This document shows positions 34,566 through 45,064 of a stretch of DNA of 64,000 nucleotides, piece after piece. The notes below the pieces were generated by a model. The model searched no databases and was not told the origin of the DNA. It worked only from the letters and a program-made list of their open reading frames with translations. The translations under genes were made by a program, and so were the position numbers. The DNA is from Brachionus manjavacas. Taxonomy: Eukaryota; Rotifera; Eurotatoria; Ploima; Brachionidae. The number at the start of each line of letters is the position of its first letter. Position 1 is the stretch's first letter. Where the stretch lies: the NCBI GenBank assembly GCA_019054805.1, contig JAHQIY010000001.1, positions 6,214,501-6,278,500 of the forward strand, in the 5' to 3' direction.

Positions 34566-35319
34566 ATGGACTCAAATTTTTTGCTTGAAACAAACTGGCC
34601 AACGTTTGGACAGAGTACCGTATCTGGGCATTCAAAAACTTTGCATGAATGGTGCGGTAATTTTTCGAAATTCGTCCTGGAGCTTTCAAATTATGTGAAA
34701 CATCTAGAGTAAAGAGAAATTGAGAAAGACATTGAAATAAACAAACTGAAATCTGAATTGGCAGCAGCAAATATAACAGCCAACTCATTCAACATCAGTA
34801 GTCAGTGGGTTCAAGTTGTAAAACAAGGGACAAAAAATGCAAAAAAAACAGCCGACCAGATAGCTGTAGCAAATGCAACCATCAGCGAAATGAATGAAAG
34901 AATCAAAAGAAAAAAAAATATGATCATTTATGGTGTGCCAGAATCAAAGAAAGAGATTCTAACAGGAGGACAGAAGATGAAGAAAAAATCAAACAAATTT
35001 TGACCACTATTGGAAAAGGTGATGTCAAGCCAGCGTATTCGAGACGCTTTGATCGAAAGACCAAAGTAAACCAGGCCCAATTCTAGTAGAACTCAAAGAA
35101 GAAGCAAACAGAAATCCACTTCTACTAGCAGCCAAAAAGTTGCGGGATTCAAATAATTTCAAATCTATTTATCTTAGTCCAGATTTGACTGAAACCGAAA
35201 GAGCTTTAGACTATGAATTGAGGAAACAAAGAAACGAAGCAAAAAATGGTCTTTCACCAGACTCGCCCTTTCGATATGGCATCCGTGGAAATCAGATCGT
35301 CAAATTCAAGAAGCAATAA
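34566..35319 (+). pseudogene. CR1-like LINE A ORF1 (RNA-binding protein), copy 1
   Basis: Encodes a coiled-coil region (HLEEREIEKDIEINKLKSEL in the second copy) followed by the conserved NVIIYGVPES and GPILVELKEE / NNFKSIYLSPDLTETERALD blocks of non-LTR ORF1 proteins, which bind element RNA as a trimer. This copy has a TAA replacing a Glu codon near 34710, a frameshift near 34950-34975 (also in the second copy) and a further indel near 35050. It starts 22 kb before the equivalent LINE A copy on the minus strand at 61-63 kb loses its 5' end, so no intact reference exists in the window. Confidence 0.8.
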
Positions 35320-35339
35320 TCGTTAATCAAAAGCGTCAT

Positions 35340-38222
35340 CACGTGTGGATAATTTCGAATCTTTAAAATGCATGTATTTAAATGCTACTTCCTTGGACAA
35401 TAAACTTGATGAATTCAGTGTTGTTATTGAAACATATAGCCCACAAATTGTGGCAGTTAGTGAGACTTGGTTTAAGAGCAACTCAAATGTAAACATTAAA
35501 GGATACAATTTGTACAGAAAGGACAGAAGTGATGACACAGAGGCGGGGGTGTATGTCTCTACATTGATGAAAATATCGATTCATTTGAATTAAATGATGC
35601 AGGTTTTAATTTAAGTAAAATAGAACAAATTTGGGTATGAGTTAACTTTAACTGTGAAAAGTATTTAGTTGGCTGTCTTTATAGGCCAAACAATTTTGTT
35701 GATATGAACGATTTTGATTTAGTCTTCAAACAAGCTAAAGACTATGGGGATGAAAGAGGTTTTAAGGATATTCTAATAATAGGTGACTTTAACTTTCCAT
35801 CAATCATCTGGTCAAATGGCTGTGTTTCAGATCTTAAACGAATCTTAAACGAAAACGGCATCAAACATAAATTCAGTGAGACGCTTAGCGACACTTTTCT
35901 ATTTCAGCATGTAAATGTTCCAACATTTCAAATGTCAAACGAAAAAGCTGTCAACACTTTGGATTTGATTTTCACGACTCAGTCTGGCAGTGTGTATGCA
36001 ATCGATACAAAATTTGTGCTTGGTAACATTAATAAAGGACATCTAGTTATCTTTTTTAATTTTGTACTCAAAAACAAGGTTAGTAAGGAATCATATGTTA
36101 TTGAAAAATTTCTTTATAGTAAAGCTGACTTTGAAAAAATTTCTGATTTTTTATCAAATATTGATTGGGTGCACTTATTTGAGAATTTAAATACTCAGGA
36201 AATGTACAATGAGTTTATTTTCTATGTCAGCGAAGCTAGTAATCTATTCATTCCAGTGACGAATGGCTCTAAAAAGAAAAGTAACTCAAAACCTTGGATA
36301 AAAGATGATCTCAAGATCTTAATTAGGAATAAGAAAAAATTTAGATACAGGAACTGTTCATGTAACTGGAAGGATATGAATCTTTATAATGATTACAAAA
36401 GTATCTGTAAATTACTTTCTTCGGAATTAAAAAGAGCCAGACTAACATATGAACAAAATTTAGTGGATAAAGCTAAGAAGAATCCAAAATTATTATAAAA
36501 TATCTAAATGATCAACAAGTAATCAGAGAATCAATCAAAGCATTAAAGAAGTCAAACAATGAATTAACGCAAGAACCGAAAGAGATATCAAATCTACTAA
36601 ATAAATGTTTTCAAGATGTTTTTGTTATCGAACAAGATGGGGAGCTTCCAACGTTTGTAGTTAAACTTAATGAAAGCTATTCAGAATATATTGACATTGA
36701 ACCAAATGATATTAGTTATGAAGTGGTTTATAAAAAATTACAAGACCTTAATCAAAATAAATCATGGGGTGTAGACAAGCTTCATCATTATTGTTAAAAT
36801 ACTGTGCAGTAGCCTTTACTGTTCCTTTAAATTTAATTTTCAGAAAATCATTATCTAATAGTCAACTTCCAATACAATTCAGATCAGCAAATATTACTCC
36901 ATTGTTTAAAAAAGGTGATAAATCAACGGCCAGCAATTATCGTCCCGTGTCTTTAACTTCAATTCCGTAAAAAATTATGGAAAACATAATAAGAACCGAA
37001 ATGAAAGACTTTCTTTATTAGAATAATAATATATCTAAAGAACAGCATGGATTTGCAAAAAAAAGTCATGTACATCTGATCTTATGGAAACTCTAGATTT
37101 CATCTCAATGAGTCTAGACAAAAGTATTCCTGTTGATGTAATTCTGCTAGATTTTGCGAAAGCATTTGATACTGTTCCGCACAGACGAATAAAAGCTAAA
37201 TTAAAAGCGTATGGCTTTGATGGTCTGACACTAAAATGGATTGAAGCTTTCTTGAAAAATAGAAGACAACGAGTTGTTCAAGGTTAAATTTTGTCGGATT
37301 GGGTTGAGATTTTTAGCGGTGTACCACAAGGATCAGTGATTGGTCCACTTTTGTTCGTTTTTTATATCAATGATCTATCAAAAGGAATAGATCTTGTCAA
37401 AATGTATGCAGATGATACAAAAATATTCTCGCAAACAGTATCAGAAATAAGCGCAGTGAAACTTCAATCAGATTTAGATTTAATTTTCAAGTGGACTCAA
37501 GATTGGCTTCTTCTCTTCAACACATCAAAATGTGTGGTTATGCATTACGGTCATAAAAAACAAAGAATTCACTTATTTTATTAATAATAAGCAGCTATCA
37601 ACGTCTGAAACCGAAAGAGATCTTGGAGTTATATTCAATACAAATCTCAAATGGAAAAATCAAGTGAAAGAGGCTACAAACAAAGCAAATCAAATGTCGG
37701 ATCGCATCAGGAAATCATTCGCTCGTTTTGATTGTAAGTTATTTAAATCATTGTATTTAACTTTTATTAGTCCTCTTTTGGAATTTTCTGTGCCTGTATG
37801 GTCTCCATTTCTTAAGTCGGATTGTGAGAATCTTGAAAGGATTCAACGCAGAGCTACGAAATTTGTTTCTTCAATTAGAAACAAACCGTATGAAAGCAGA
37901 TTGAGGACTTAGAACATTCCAAATCTGGTGGAAAGAAGAAAAAGAGGTGATCTAATTCAATTATACAAGTTCATGCATGGAAAAGAATTGGTTGAAAAAA
38001 GCAACTATTTTAATGTCACCAAAATCCAAGGAAGAGGTCACTGCTTCAAGTATCACAAAGAAATTTCGAGGCTCCAACATAGAGATAACTTTTTTTTTCA
38101 ACAGAACCGCTAACATATGGAACTCACTGCCAAATCAATTAGTTGAAGCCCCTAATGTTAACAGCTTTAAAGCAGGCATTGATTGCTGGATGAGCAGCAA
38201 TCAATCACATCAGCTGTCATAG
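35340..38222 (+). pseudogene. CR1-like LINE A ORF2 (endonuclease-reverse transcriptase), copy 1
   Basis: Domain order is complete. The AP-endonuclease comes first (KCMYLNATSLDNKLDEF, SETWFKSN, GCLYRPNNF, LIIGDFNFPSIIW, TLDLIFTTQS), then a linker with SKPWIKDDLKILIRNKKKF. The RT follows (LDFAKAFDTVPH, SGVPQGSVIGPLLFVFYIND, catalytic MYADDTKIF near 37400), then the C-terminal region (LEFSVPVWSPFL, NLERIQRRATKF, NIWNSLPNQLVE). A missing G near 35553, a TGA near 35637, and further stops and shifts through the RT and at a poly-T run near 38095 make it non-functional. It would nick target DNA and copy element RNA if intact. Sequence style suggests the CR1/L2/Rex group; the exact clade is unverified. 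Confidence 0.88.
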
Positions 38223-38290
38223 TGTGCCTTATCAGCACACTCGCTGGCTAGCCAGCTACAGTCAAAACTACTACTACTACTTCTGCTACT
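38222..38290 (+). promoter_or_regulatory. LINE A 3' UTR: two hairpins then (ACT)n
   Basis: Directly after the ORF2 stop come a hairpin (GTGTGC at 38222-38227, GCACAC at 38235-38240) and a 14-base perfect palindrome GCTGGCTAGCCAGC at 38243-38256. The element then ends in an ACT trinucleotide run at 38267-38290. The minus-strand copy at 61031-61110 keeps the same arrangement. In CR1/L2-type elements such 3' structures and microsatellite ends are recognised by the RT for priming. Confidence 0.7.
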
Positions 38291-38337
38291 AATTAGCGAT
38301 CAAATAAAAGAATTCACGGTTTTACCCCGTTTGACTA

Positions 38338-39453
38338 TAATTAAAACATGTTTTTATTACAAAAAGGATTTGAACTTTTTAATATTACCAGTCTCTATCT
38401 CAAAAATTAGATACGTTTTTGTATTTGCAATTTGTTTGAAATTTCAAAATTCTGTTAAAAATTAAATTTTAGAATTATTATTTGAGTTAATTTTCTTTAA
38501 ACCAGCTCAGCTGGTTGAATGAACTTGATTTTAGTAAAATTTCATTAAATCAAATTACAGTGAATAAAAATAAAGCTCGCTGTTTTTTGATTTAACAGAA
38601 TTTTTTTTTTTTTTTAAATTTATTTCTCTTATATAACTTTAAGTTAAATTTATTTATTAAATTGAATTAGCCTACTATTAGGTGAAGTAAATTTTAAAAG
38701 AATTTTGTAATACAAAAAAATTAGTTAGTTTATGAAAAAAAAAATTTTGAAATTTAAAAACGATGCTAATTTTTTACATGTAAAAAATTTATTTAAAAAT
38801 GAAAAGAAATGAAAAAAACATAAAAAAAGAGCTTCAATTTTTCATTATTAGTTCATTAAAAACATATTATATTTTTATTATTATTTTTTTCATTATTATA
38901 TTAAAATATAAAAATCTAATAACTAGGTACGTTTTGCTTTTTCAAAAATAATTTTTAATTTTATTATTAATTTTTACGCTTCGTTTTTTTTTAATTTTAA
39001 TTTAATTTATATAAATGCAATAATAGACAATTATGAATCATTTTCATTCTATAAAATAAGGTGAAAATTCATTGTGTTTGTCTTTAGCAAAATTTATGAA
39101 AGTTTCAATGCATGAAAATATTTTCAAAACACTTCTACAAGCTATAAAACAATGTTTGACCCCAAAAAAAAATTTATTCATGTTTCTCAAATTAATTTCA
39201 AATTCTGAAGGTTCAATTATCGATTTGAGGCTAAATTGAAGCTGCTTTTTATGTTCATATAAAATCTATTTCTAAAAAACCCTATTTACCTTTAATTCAT
39301 AAGTTTATTGCTATAGAAACATTTTTTTCTACATTAGAAAATTCAAAATATTTTAAATTTTAACATGGGGAAAATGAAAAAGAATACTTGTGTATCCAAA
39401 TTGTAGCAATAATTCAATAATAATTAATTCAAGGCTTTTTCTTAGGAGTAAAA
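38338..39453. other. Right half of element X and upstream of fucosyltransferase copy 2
   Basis: The first ~40 bases continue element X after the pogo insertion. The rest is AT-rich without a recognised gene; its end must contain the promoter of the following gene. Confidence 0.5.
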
Positions 39454-40854
39454 ATGTCCGACCAAATTAAACAACATACTAGAATGAAAAAACAGCAACA
39501 GATTTTACCAAGACCAAAATTTTTGCTAATCTTTCTGATTCGCAAGGTTTTTCGCGTTGTTTTAAAAAAAATTGTTTCCGTAATTTTTATACTGTGTACC
39601 TTTTTAGGTTTTTTTCTCATTTATAGCAGCACAAAAACGGTGTATCCATCAATAACAAATGAACACGTGGATACGCATAGTTATTTATCAGAGTACAAAA
39701 ATTGGCTCGAGGTAAAAAAAAAATTTCCTGGAAGTAAATTCAAGACAGTATTGAAAAATAAACGAGAACTAAAGCAAACTGATTTGTTTAATATGGACTT
39801 TTTGATTTTGGAGTATACCACAATATTCGGACAATCAAAGTATTGCCAGCATTTTTCAGATTTAAATAAAGTTTTTTATACAGAAAAAGAATCTCTTTAT
39901 CTCAAAGAATGTCCTTACAAAAATTGTTTGTTCACGTGCGATAAAAACGTTCTTAATGATGCAAATGCATTGATATTCAGTGCACCAGATTTGGAGAAGC
40001 TATTGGAAACTGAAATGGATCTTTTGGAAAATTTGCTTGATCAGGTGATCGAACGCCAAAATCAAGTATGGATTCTGTGGAATGATGAGGCAAATTTAAT
40101 TCCGAAAAATTTTGATAACTTTTATTTCAACTGGACAATGTCGTACCGAGCTGAGTCAGAGGTTTCGGACTGCTCCTATGGATGCAAATACAAAGTTGTG
40201 AAAAGAAACGAAGAAAATTTTATTTTTAAAATAAAACAGGAATTTTTAGTAAGAAATAACACCGCGGTTTGGTTCATTAGCAATTGTGATCCAAAATATA
40301 GAATTACTTTTGCCAAGTCTTTGAAAAAAATTTATCCAGTAAAAGCATTTGGATCGTGCTCAAGTTTTTTAGACCACGAATATTTATTTAAATTCATTAA
40401 TTACATGTTATCGGAACGGTGCAGTCGAAATTCGGGCTGTGAGCACGAACAATTGACCAAAAACAAATTCTATCTTTCATTTGAATCAAAAAATTGCTCA
40501 AATTATTTGACCGAAAAAGTTTGGAAAATGCTGCACATTGGCATCATACCAGTAGTTATACAGCCGTCCAAGCAATTCTATGAACTCAAACTTCCTCCTA
40601 ATTCGTTCATACATGCTCAGGACTTTGATTATGATGCACAAAAATTGGCTAATTACCTCAATCATGTTGCCAATGATTTCGACACATATTACAGCTATTT
40701 GAAGTGGAAGCTGGAATATCAAGTTGTATTTTCTGCTTATCAAACTGAACGAAGAAGATTGTGTGAACTGTGCACCAGGTTGAATACTGAAGATTCGCTC
40801 ATTTACTACAACAGTGTTTCAGATTTTTTCAATGATCAATGTATCATAAATTAA
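39454..40854 (+). CDS. Alpha-1,3-fucosyltransferase (GT10), copy 2
   Basis: Uninterrupted 466-residue frame. It has a longer basic cytoplasmic tail than the other copies and one membrane anchor (about 41-58), giving type II Golgi topology. Catalytic landmarks are WTMSYRAESEVSDCSYGC, WFISNCDPKYRITFAKSL, VKAFGSCSSF and the GDP-fucose-binding FYLSFESKNCSNYLTEKVW, then PPNSFIHAQDF and a C-terminal CELC. It would fucosylate GlcNAc on glycans in the Golgi using GDP-fucose. The N-terminal two-thirds is clearly diverged from copies 1 and 3, but from about 40431 (Ser-Gly-Cys-Glu-His-Glu) to the stop the DNA is almost identical to both. With copy 1 the identity continues about 300 bases further, through a LINE tail. 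The start is the first ATG after an upstream stop; the Met ten codons later is an alternative. Confidence 0.92.
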   Translation: MSDQIKQHTRMKKQQQILPRPKFLLIFLIRKVFRVVLKKIVSVIFILCTFLGFFLIYSSTKTVYPSITNEHVDTHSYLSEYKNWLEVKKKFPGSKFKTVLKNKRELKQTDLFNMDFLILEYTTIFGQSKYCQHFSDLNKVFYTEKESLYLKECPYKNCLFTCDKNVLNDANALIFSAPDLEKLLETEMDLLENLLDQVIERQNQVWILWNDEANLIPKNFDNFYFNWTMSYRAESEVSDCSYGCKYKVVKRNEENFIFKIKQEFLVRNNTAVWFISNCDPKYRITFAKSLKKIYPVKAFGSCSSFLDHEYLFKFINYMLSERCSRNSGCEHEQLTKNKFYLSFESKNCSNYLTEKVWKMLHIGIIPVVIQPSKQFYELKLPPNSFIHAQDFDYDAQKLANYLNHVANDFDTYYSYLKWKLEYQVVFSAYQTERRRLCELCTRLNTEDSLIYYNSVSDFFNDQCIIN

Positions 40855-40944
40855 TGGTATTAATTAATGATTTCAACAAGCCACAATTTATAAATTTTTC
40901 CAATTTTTTCCACTTAAGTGACGTTGAAAAGTTTTTAAACGATG

Positions 40945-41185
40945 GGATTATTTTGCCTCCTTTATTGTATAATTGCTACCTTATTATTTCTAATTTCTTT
41001 CCTGATCTGTTCAATACTTAAAAATTTTACACCTGTCATTAATTTCTCATGCTATTTTAATTTTCTTTTATATCAAAATTTAATTTTTTTTAAGTTTTAT
41101 TTTATTTTATTTTTACTAAAAATTTTTATTTTATTTTTTTTTAATCTGAAGGAGCAGTTGCTCGTTTTAGATATACAAATAAATT
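40945..41185 (+). repeat. LINE family B tail after fucosyltransferase copy 2
   Basis: About 90 bases after the gene stop the sequence becomes the 3' end of LINE B: the last ORF codons (ending Phe-Phe-Pro-Asp-Leu-Phe-Asn-Thr stop at about 41021), AT-rich UTR and the AATCTGAAGGAGCAGTTGCTCG tail. Nearly identical to 24888-25160 on the other strand. Confidence 0.8.
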
Positions 41186-41189
41186 AAAA

Positions 41190-43713
41190 AAAATAATAAA
41201 AATTATAAAAATGGCCAGAATTTCTTTTTATGAGAAAAGTTTGTATTCAATTGATTATCTTTTAATTTAATAAATTTTTTTTCGAAAAAATGAATATTAA
41301 TTTAGCTAAAAATTCTTTTTTAAACCCCCTTTTTTGACACATCTCCGATAAAATTATATCAAAATGAAATAAATTCACAATTCGGTTATATTACAAAAAC
41401 AAAAAAGAACGCATTCAAATTTTAAATAAGAAAAAAAAATATCATTTTGCTACTGTTTTTGATTGTCGTATTATCATTCAGATTTATTGAGCGTTTTTTT
41501 TATCCTAAAAAACTTTTTTTATGCTTTTTATCCTATTGTTTATCTGATCCGAATCAAAGTTCCTTAAATTAATCAGAATCATATTTCTACATGCAGAAGT
41601 TCTAGTGCATAGTAACGAAAATATGAATTTTTTTTCTGAGAATTTACGTTTAATTAAATTATCTCAAAATTTGGGCTCGAAAAACAACTAAAAACCTTTA
41701 CAAAATCACCAAGATTTTTAACTATTTTTTACTGTCAAATTAAAAAAAAAGATTAGATAAGAAAATAAAATTTAAATCTAACTTAGAATGAATAATCCGC
41801 CAAGGGCTTTAAAAATTATAATATCAATTGTTTAAAACTAATTTATTTTAAAACTATTCATTGAAAAAATCTATTTATTTAAGTTAAATAACAGTTATTT
41901 ATTAGTTTTTTGTCAAATGTAAATTTTGCTAATACATCATTTTATCCAATTATGATTAATCTTTTATAAAAATTATCTTTTATTTTTCATAATGAATTGG
42001 CTTATTTCAATTATGGTTCCATTAAGTTTTATTTTCTAATTTTTCAAATAAAAATTCAAAAATTGAAAATAGAATTTATTAACTTTTGAAATTTTTTTGA
42101 ATTTCATTTAAAAAGATGGAACATCTCTTAGAGCATTTTAATATTAAATAAACCAAACAAATTAAATTTCGAATAAACAAAATTAATTGATTACAAATTA
42201 GTTTCGTTGTTATTTTTTTATTTCACTAAAATTAATTTTTGACAAAAAAACGTAAAATTCTTTTTTTTTAATTTAAGATCTTAGAAATGAGAACATTTGG
42301 ATATTCTTTTATGTACGCTTAAATTTAGACAGTTTTTTGAAATATTTTTGAATTAATAAATAAATTTACTAAAAGGTTTTAATTTTTTTGTTAAAAATGA
42401 AATCAAAAAATGTATGATAAAAATTCTATTTTTCTTTACAACACTTTCTATAAATTTTATTACTTAAATTTTCCGCTAAAATTTATTTTAAAATGCAATT
42501 TAATACAAAACGATTCACTAAATGTATCATTTTATATTTATACCCAAAGCTATAATGATAATTTATTAATTTTTAATAAAAATCTTAGTAAAAAGTTTTG
42601 GATTTATTAGTAAAATTATTTTAAATTCTTTTTAGAATTAATTTTGATTGCAATAAAGTCGAACATTGATCAGCTAAATTCAAGTTTAAAAAATAAAAAA
42701 ATTGTCATTATATGTTTTCGAACAGCGTCATATAGAAATTTTCTTGAAGTTATCCTTATTTATAAAAGATCCTTATCCTTATTTATAAAAGAATCAAGCT
42801 AACGTTCAAAGTAAAATTTTTTAAGCTTTATTTATTTATTGACAAACATTTCGATATTGAATGCAAAAATAATACTATCTATCTAATGGGATATCTACGA
42901 ATGACTTCCTTCAAAAATGAAATTTGGGAACTTTCAGTCTAAAAAAATTTGCGTTTTGAAATTATTTTGAAATATTGAGGTATAGACAATCGGAATATAA
43001 AAAAAGTTAAAATCCATTAATTTACATAAATTTATCAAAATTTTAAAGAAAAAATAGAATGTTTTACAAAAATAAAAGATCAAAAATCTTTTGAGAAAAG
43101 ATTTAAAATATTTTAAAATTATACCATAGCGTAACTATTCAAAAGTTCAAAAAAAGTAAATTATAAAATAAAAGATTTGTTTTTTTGAAAAACTACTGAG
43201 AAAATTCTCTGTTTAGACTTTGAATTTTTTACGTTAATTTTCGTAAGAAATGGTAAATTCCAATAATCAAGTCAAAACTTTATTTTTAATTTTTCCTTGC
43301 GTATAAAGCAGTATTAGTTATTCATCTAAAAATAAAAAAAGACTTGTTTAACTTTTGTTTTAGTAAGCGGGACCTTGTTTATCTAAAGATATTTTTTAAT
43401 GAATAATTATTATTCTTTATCTTAATTCTTTTAAAATTTTGTTTTAAATTTGTAAATTCGATGCATGATGCAGGAAAAGGATTTTAAGCTTCATGACTTG
43501 AATTTTTATTTTGAAATTGACGGAACTATTTTAAAAAGCTGTCTTAAGATAAGTAAAATGAAATTATCTTCTCAAATAAAAATCAATTTCGACTTTTATT
43601 CCATTTATATAGAAAATTTCAAAAATTAATTTATTGTTTTAATAAATGCCACTTCAAACAGAAAGTCCTTATTAAACGTATTGATAGAAAATTCTTTCTC
43701 AGCTTAAGAAAAA
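41190..43713. other. AT-rich intergenic stretch
   Basis: No gene recognised on either strand. A 23-base unit (TCCTTATTTATAAAAGATCC-like) is tandemly duplicated near 42750-42797. The end should contain the promoter of the TMEM272-like gene. Confidence 0.5.
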
Positions 43714-44394
43714 ATGGATTATGTTGAAAGTGATTTTGAGTCTATAAGAAAAAAATTGATCCGAATATTTAACTCGGGTAAGCTAAATGATGCATTTTTT
43801 TGAAATAAAACTTTGGTTTTAGAGTTCTTTATCTTATTGCTGCTTGTCCTCCTTTCGCTACAAATTTCTTGGATTTATATTGGAATTAAGAATCTAATGA
43901 ACTGTCCAATACAACCAAAGATACCAATTTATCTATCTATTTTTGGTGCATTTGGCTTGGTTAAAATAGTCAACGTGTTCTATGAATTGTGGAGGCGTCG
44001 GAAAATAGATAACTTTGAGCAAAGTGAAATAATGAGTGTGTCTAGATTCGACCATCAAGTAAACACATCCAGAGATATTGATTCAAATGACACAAAGTTA
44101 GTAGACCGAATAATAACTGTATTTCTAGTTGTATGGTTTTTTATGGGAAATTATTGGACATTTTCGATTTGGAAGCCAAATTATCATCAGCCACCTGAAA
44201 TCGATTCGCACAAATGGTGTTCAGAAAAAGTCTATATGTCTTCTTTTACACAAATAATTATTATTTATTCACTATTCTTAGTTTTTTTGCTGTTTTTATT
44301 TATCTTAGTGATTATATCACGATTAGAGAGTGTAAGGGAAATAATGAAATTGAATCATGAAGATGCTTCGAATTCGCAAATTCAAAATTACTGA
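43714..44394 (+). CDS. TMEM272-like four-pass membrane protein, two exons
   Basis: Exon 1 (43714-43777) begins at ATG and encodes MDYVESDFESIRKKLIRIFN; a 45-bp intron (GTAAGC...TTTTAG) joins in phase to exon 2 (43823-44394), giving 211 residues. Hydrophobic segments lie at about 22-42, 55-75, 120-140 and 170-195. The block NCPIQPKIPIYLSIFGAFGL after the first segment, the VFLVVWFFMGNYW segment and the later WCSEKVYMSSF resemble the TMEM272 family of small animal membrane proteins, whose function is unknown. The match rests on motif style, not a search, so a different four-pass family is possible. Without the spliced first exon the open frame would lack an ATG, which supports the intron. Confidence 0.72.
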
Positions 44395-44779
44395 AAATTT
44401 AAACTATGTGTTTAGATAAACTTATCTTTATAGTGTTTTATTTAATTTGAATTAAGTAAAATTATTAATTTTAATACAAGTATTTAAAGCAATATAAAAT
44501 TTTAAATTAATTACTATTTTTTTGGTTTAAATCTTTAAATTTAACCAATTTAACTCTTAACTCATAAAACTCGGTTAAGTTAATTTCCTTTATTGGAATA
44601 AAAAGAATAATATCTAGTTTTTAGTTTTTTATTTCGAAAAATTGTTTAAGCATAAAAAAAGATTTGCAATAAATTACTTAATATTATTGCTATATCAATG
44701 GTATATAATGAACAAAAAATCTTTTATGTAGAAATTTTTTATAATCACTTAAATTGAAACTTAAAATTATGATTGTTGA

Positions 44780-45062
44780 CCTCCCATTTATTGCTGATCG
44801 TCATACTCTCCGTCTCCCTTAAGCAGTCCATTTAAAGGAATCTGATTGACATAATCTCGGTTAATTGCCTACACTCGCTTCTGTGTATCAGTGTTGTAAA
44901 GCTCCGTTTTATTGCTGTAGCTTGCTGACTTCCATACTGGCCGAAGTCTAGCAAAGGCAACTTTTGCTTTAGTCAGTCTGTTCTTAATATCTGTTTGAGA
45001 TCCCATCGTATCACTATTGAGATTTCCTAATTCAGTGAATTTGCTTACGCACTCTAAATTTT
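44780..45062 (-). pseudogene. RTE-like LINE C-terminal fragment, minus strand
   Basis: The minus strand reads CVSKFTELGNLNSDTMGSQT, then DIKNRLTKAKVAFARLRPVW and KSASYSNKTELYN. This is the pattern seen just after the RT core of RTE/Rex-type LINEs (usually YLGS...EIxxRIxKAKxAFxxLRPVWxS...). It is short, in one frame, and lacks the upstream RT. It is a third LINE lineage distinct from families A and B. Confidence 0.65.
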
Positions 45063-45064
45063 AA

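Larger units (their letters stand above)
32724..38337 (+). mobile_element. Pogo-like DNA transposon with nested MITE and LINE
   Basis: Both ends carry inverted repeats of about 30 bp: left AAGTAATTCAGGGTTGAACC then GTGAATTCTT, right (complement) TAGTCAAACGGGGTAAAACC then GTGAATTCTT, 23 of 30 positions matching. The element is flanked by TA on each side (32722-32723 and 38338-38339). Removing it and one TA restores the uninterrupted sequence seen at 23.14 kb, as expected of Tc1/mariner/pogo transposition. Inside lie a MITE (32800-33268), remains of a pogo-type transposase (33619-34243) and a dead CR1-like LINE (to about 38290). Confidence 0.75.

Noticed and set aside
34444-34788. Minus-strand ORF with hydrophobic C-terminus, also at 52315-52677
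   Set aside because: Antisense to LINE A ORF1 and its 5' flank; the sense strand carries the recognisable coiled coil.
40839-41187. Small ORFs overlapping the fucosyltransferase stop with hydrophobic stretches (also on the minus strand at 24914-25220)
   Set aside because: They are the 3' end of LINE family B read through in two frames; the Phe-Asn-Thr ending matches the LINE ORF at 45.7 kb.
42410-42610. 66-codon ORF in the 41-43.7 kb spacer
   Set aside because: Low-complexity Asn/Phe/Tyr/Leu composition, no ATG context or partner exon; consistent with chance.
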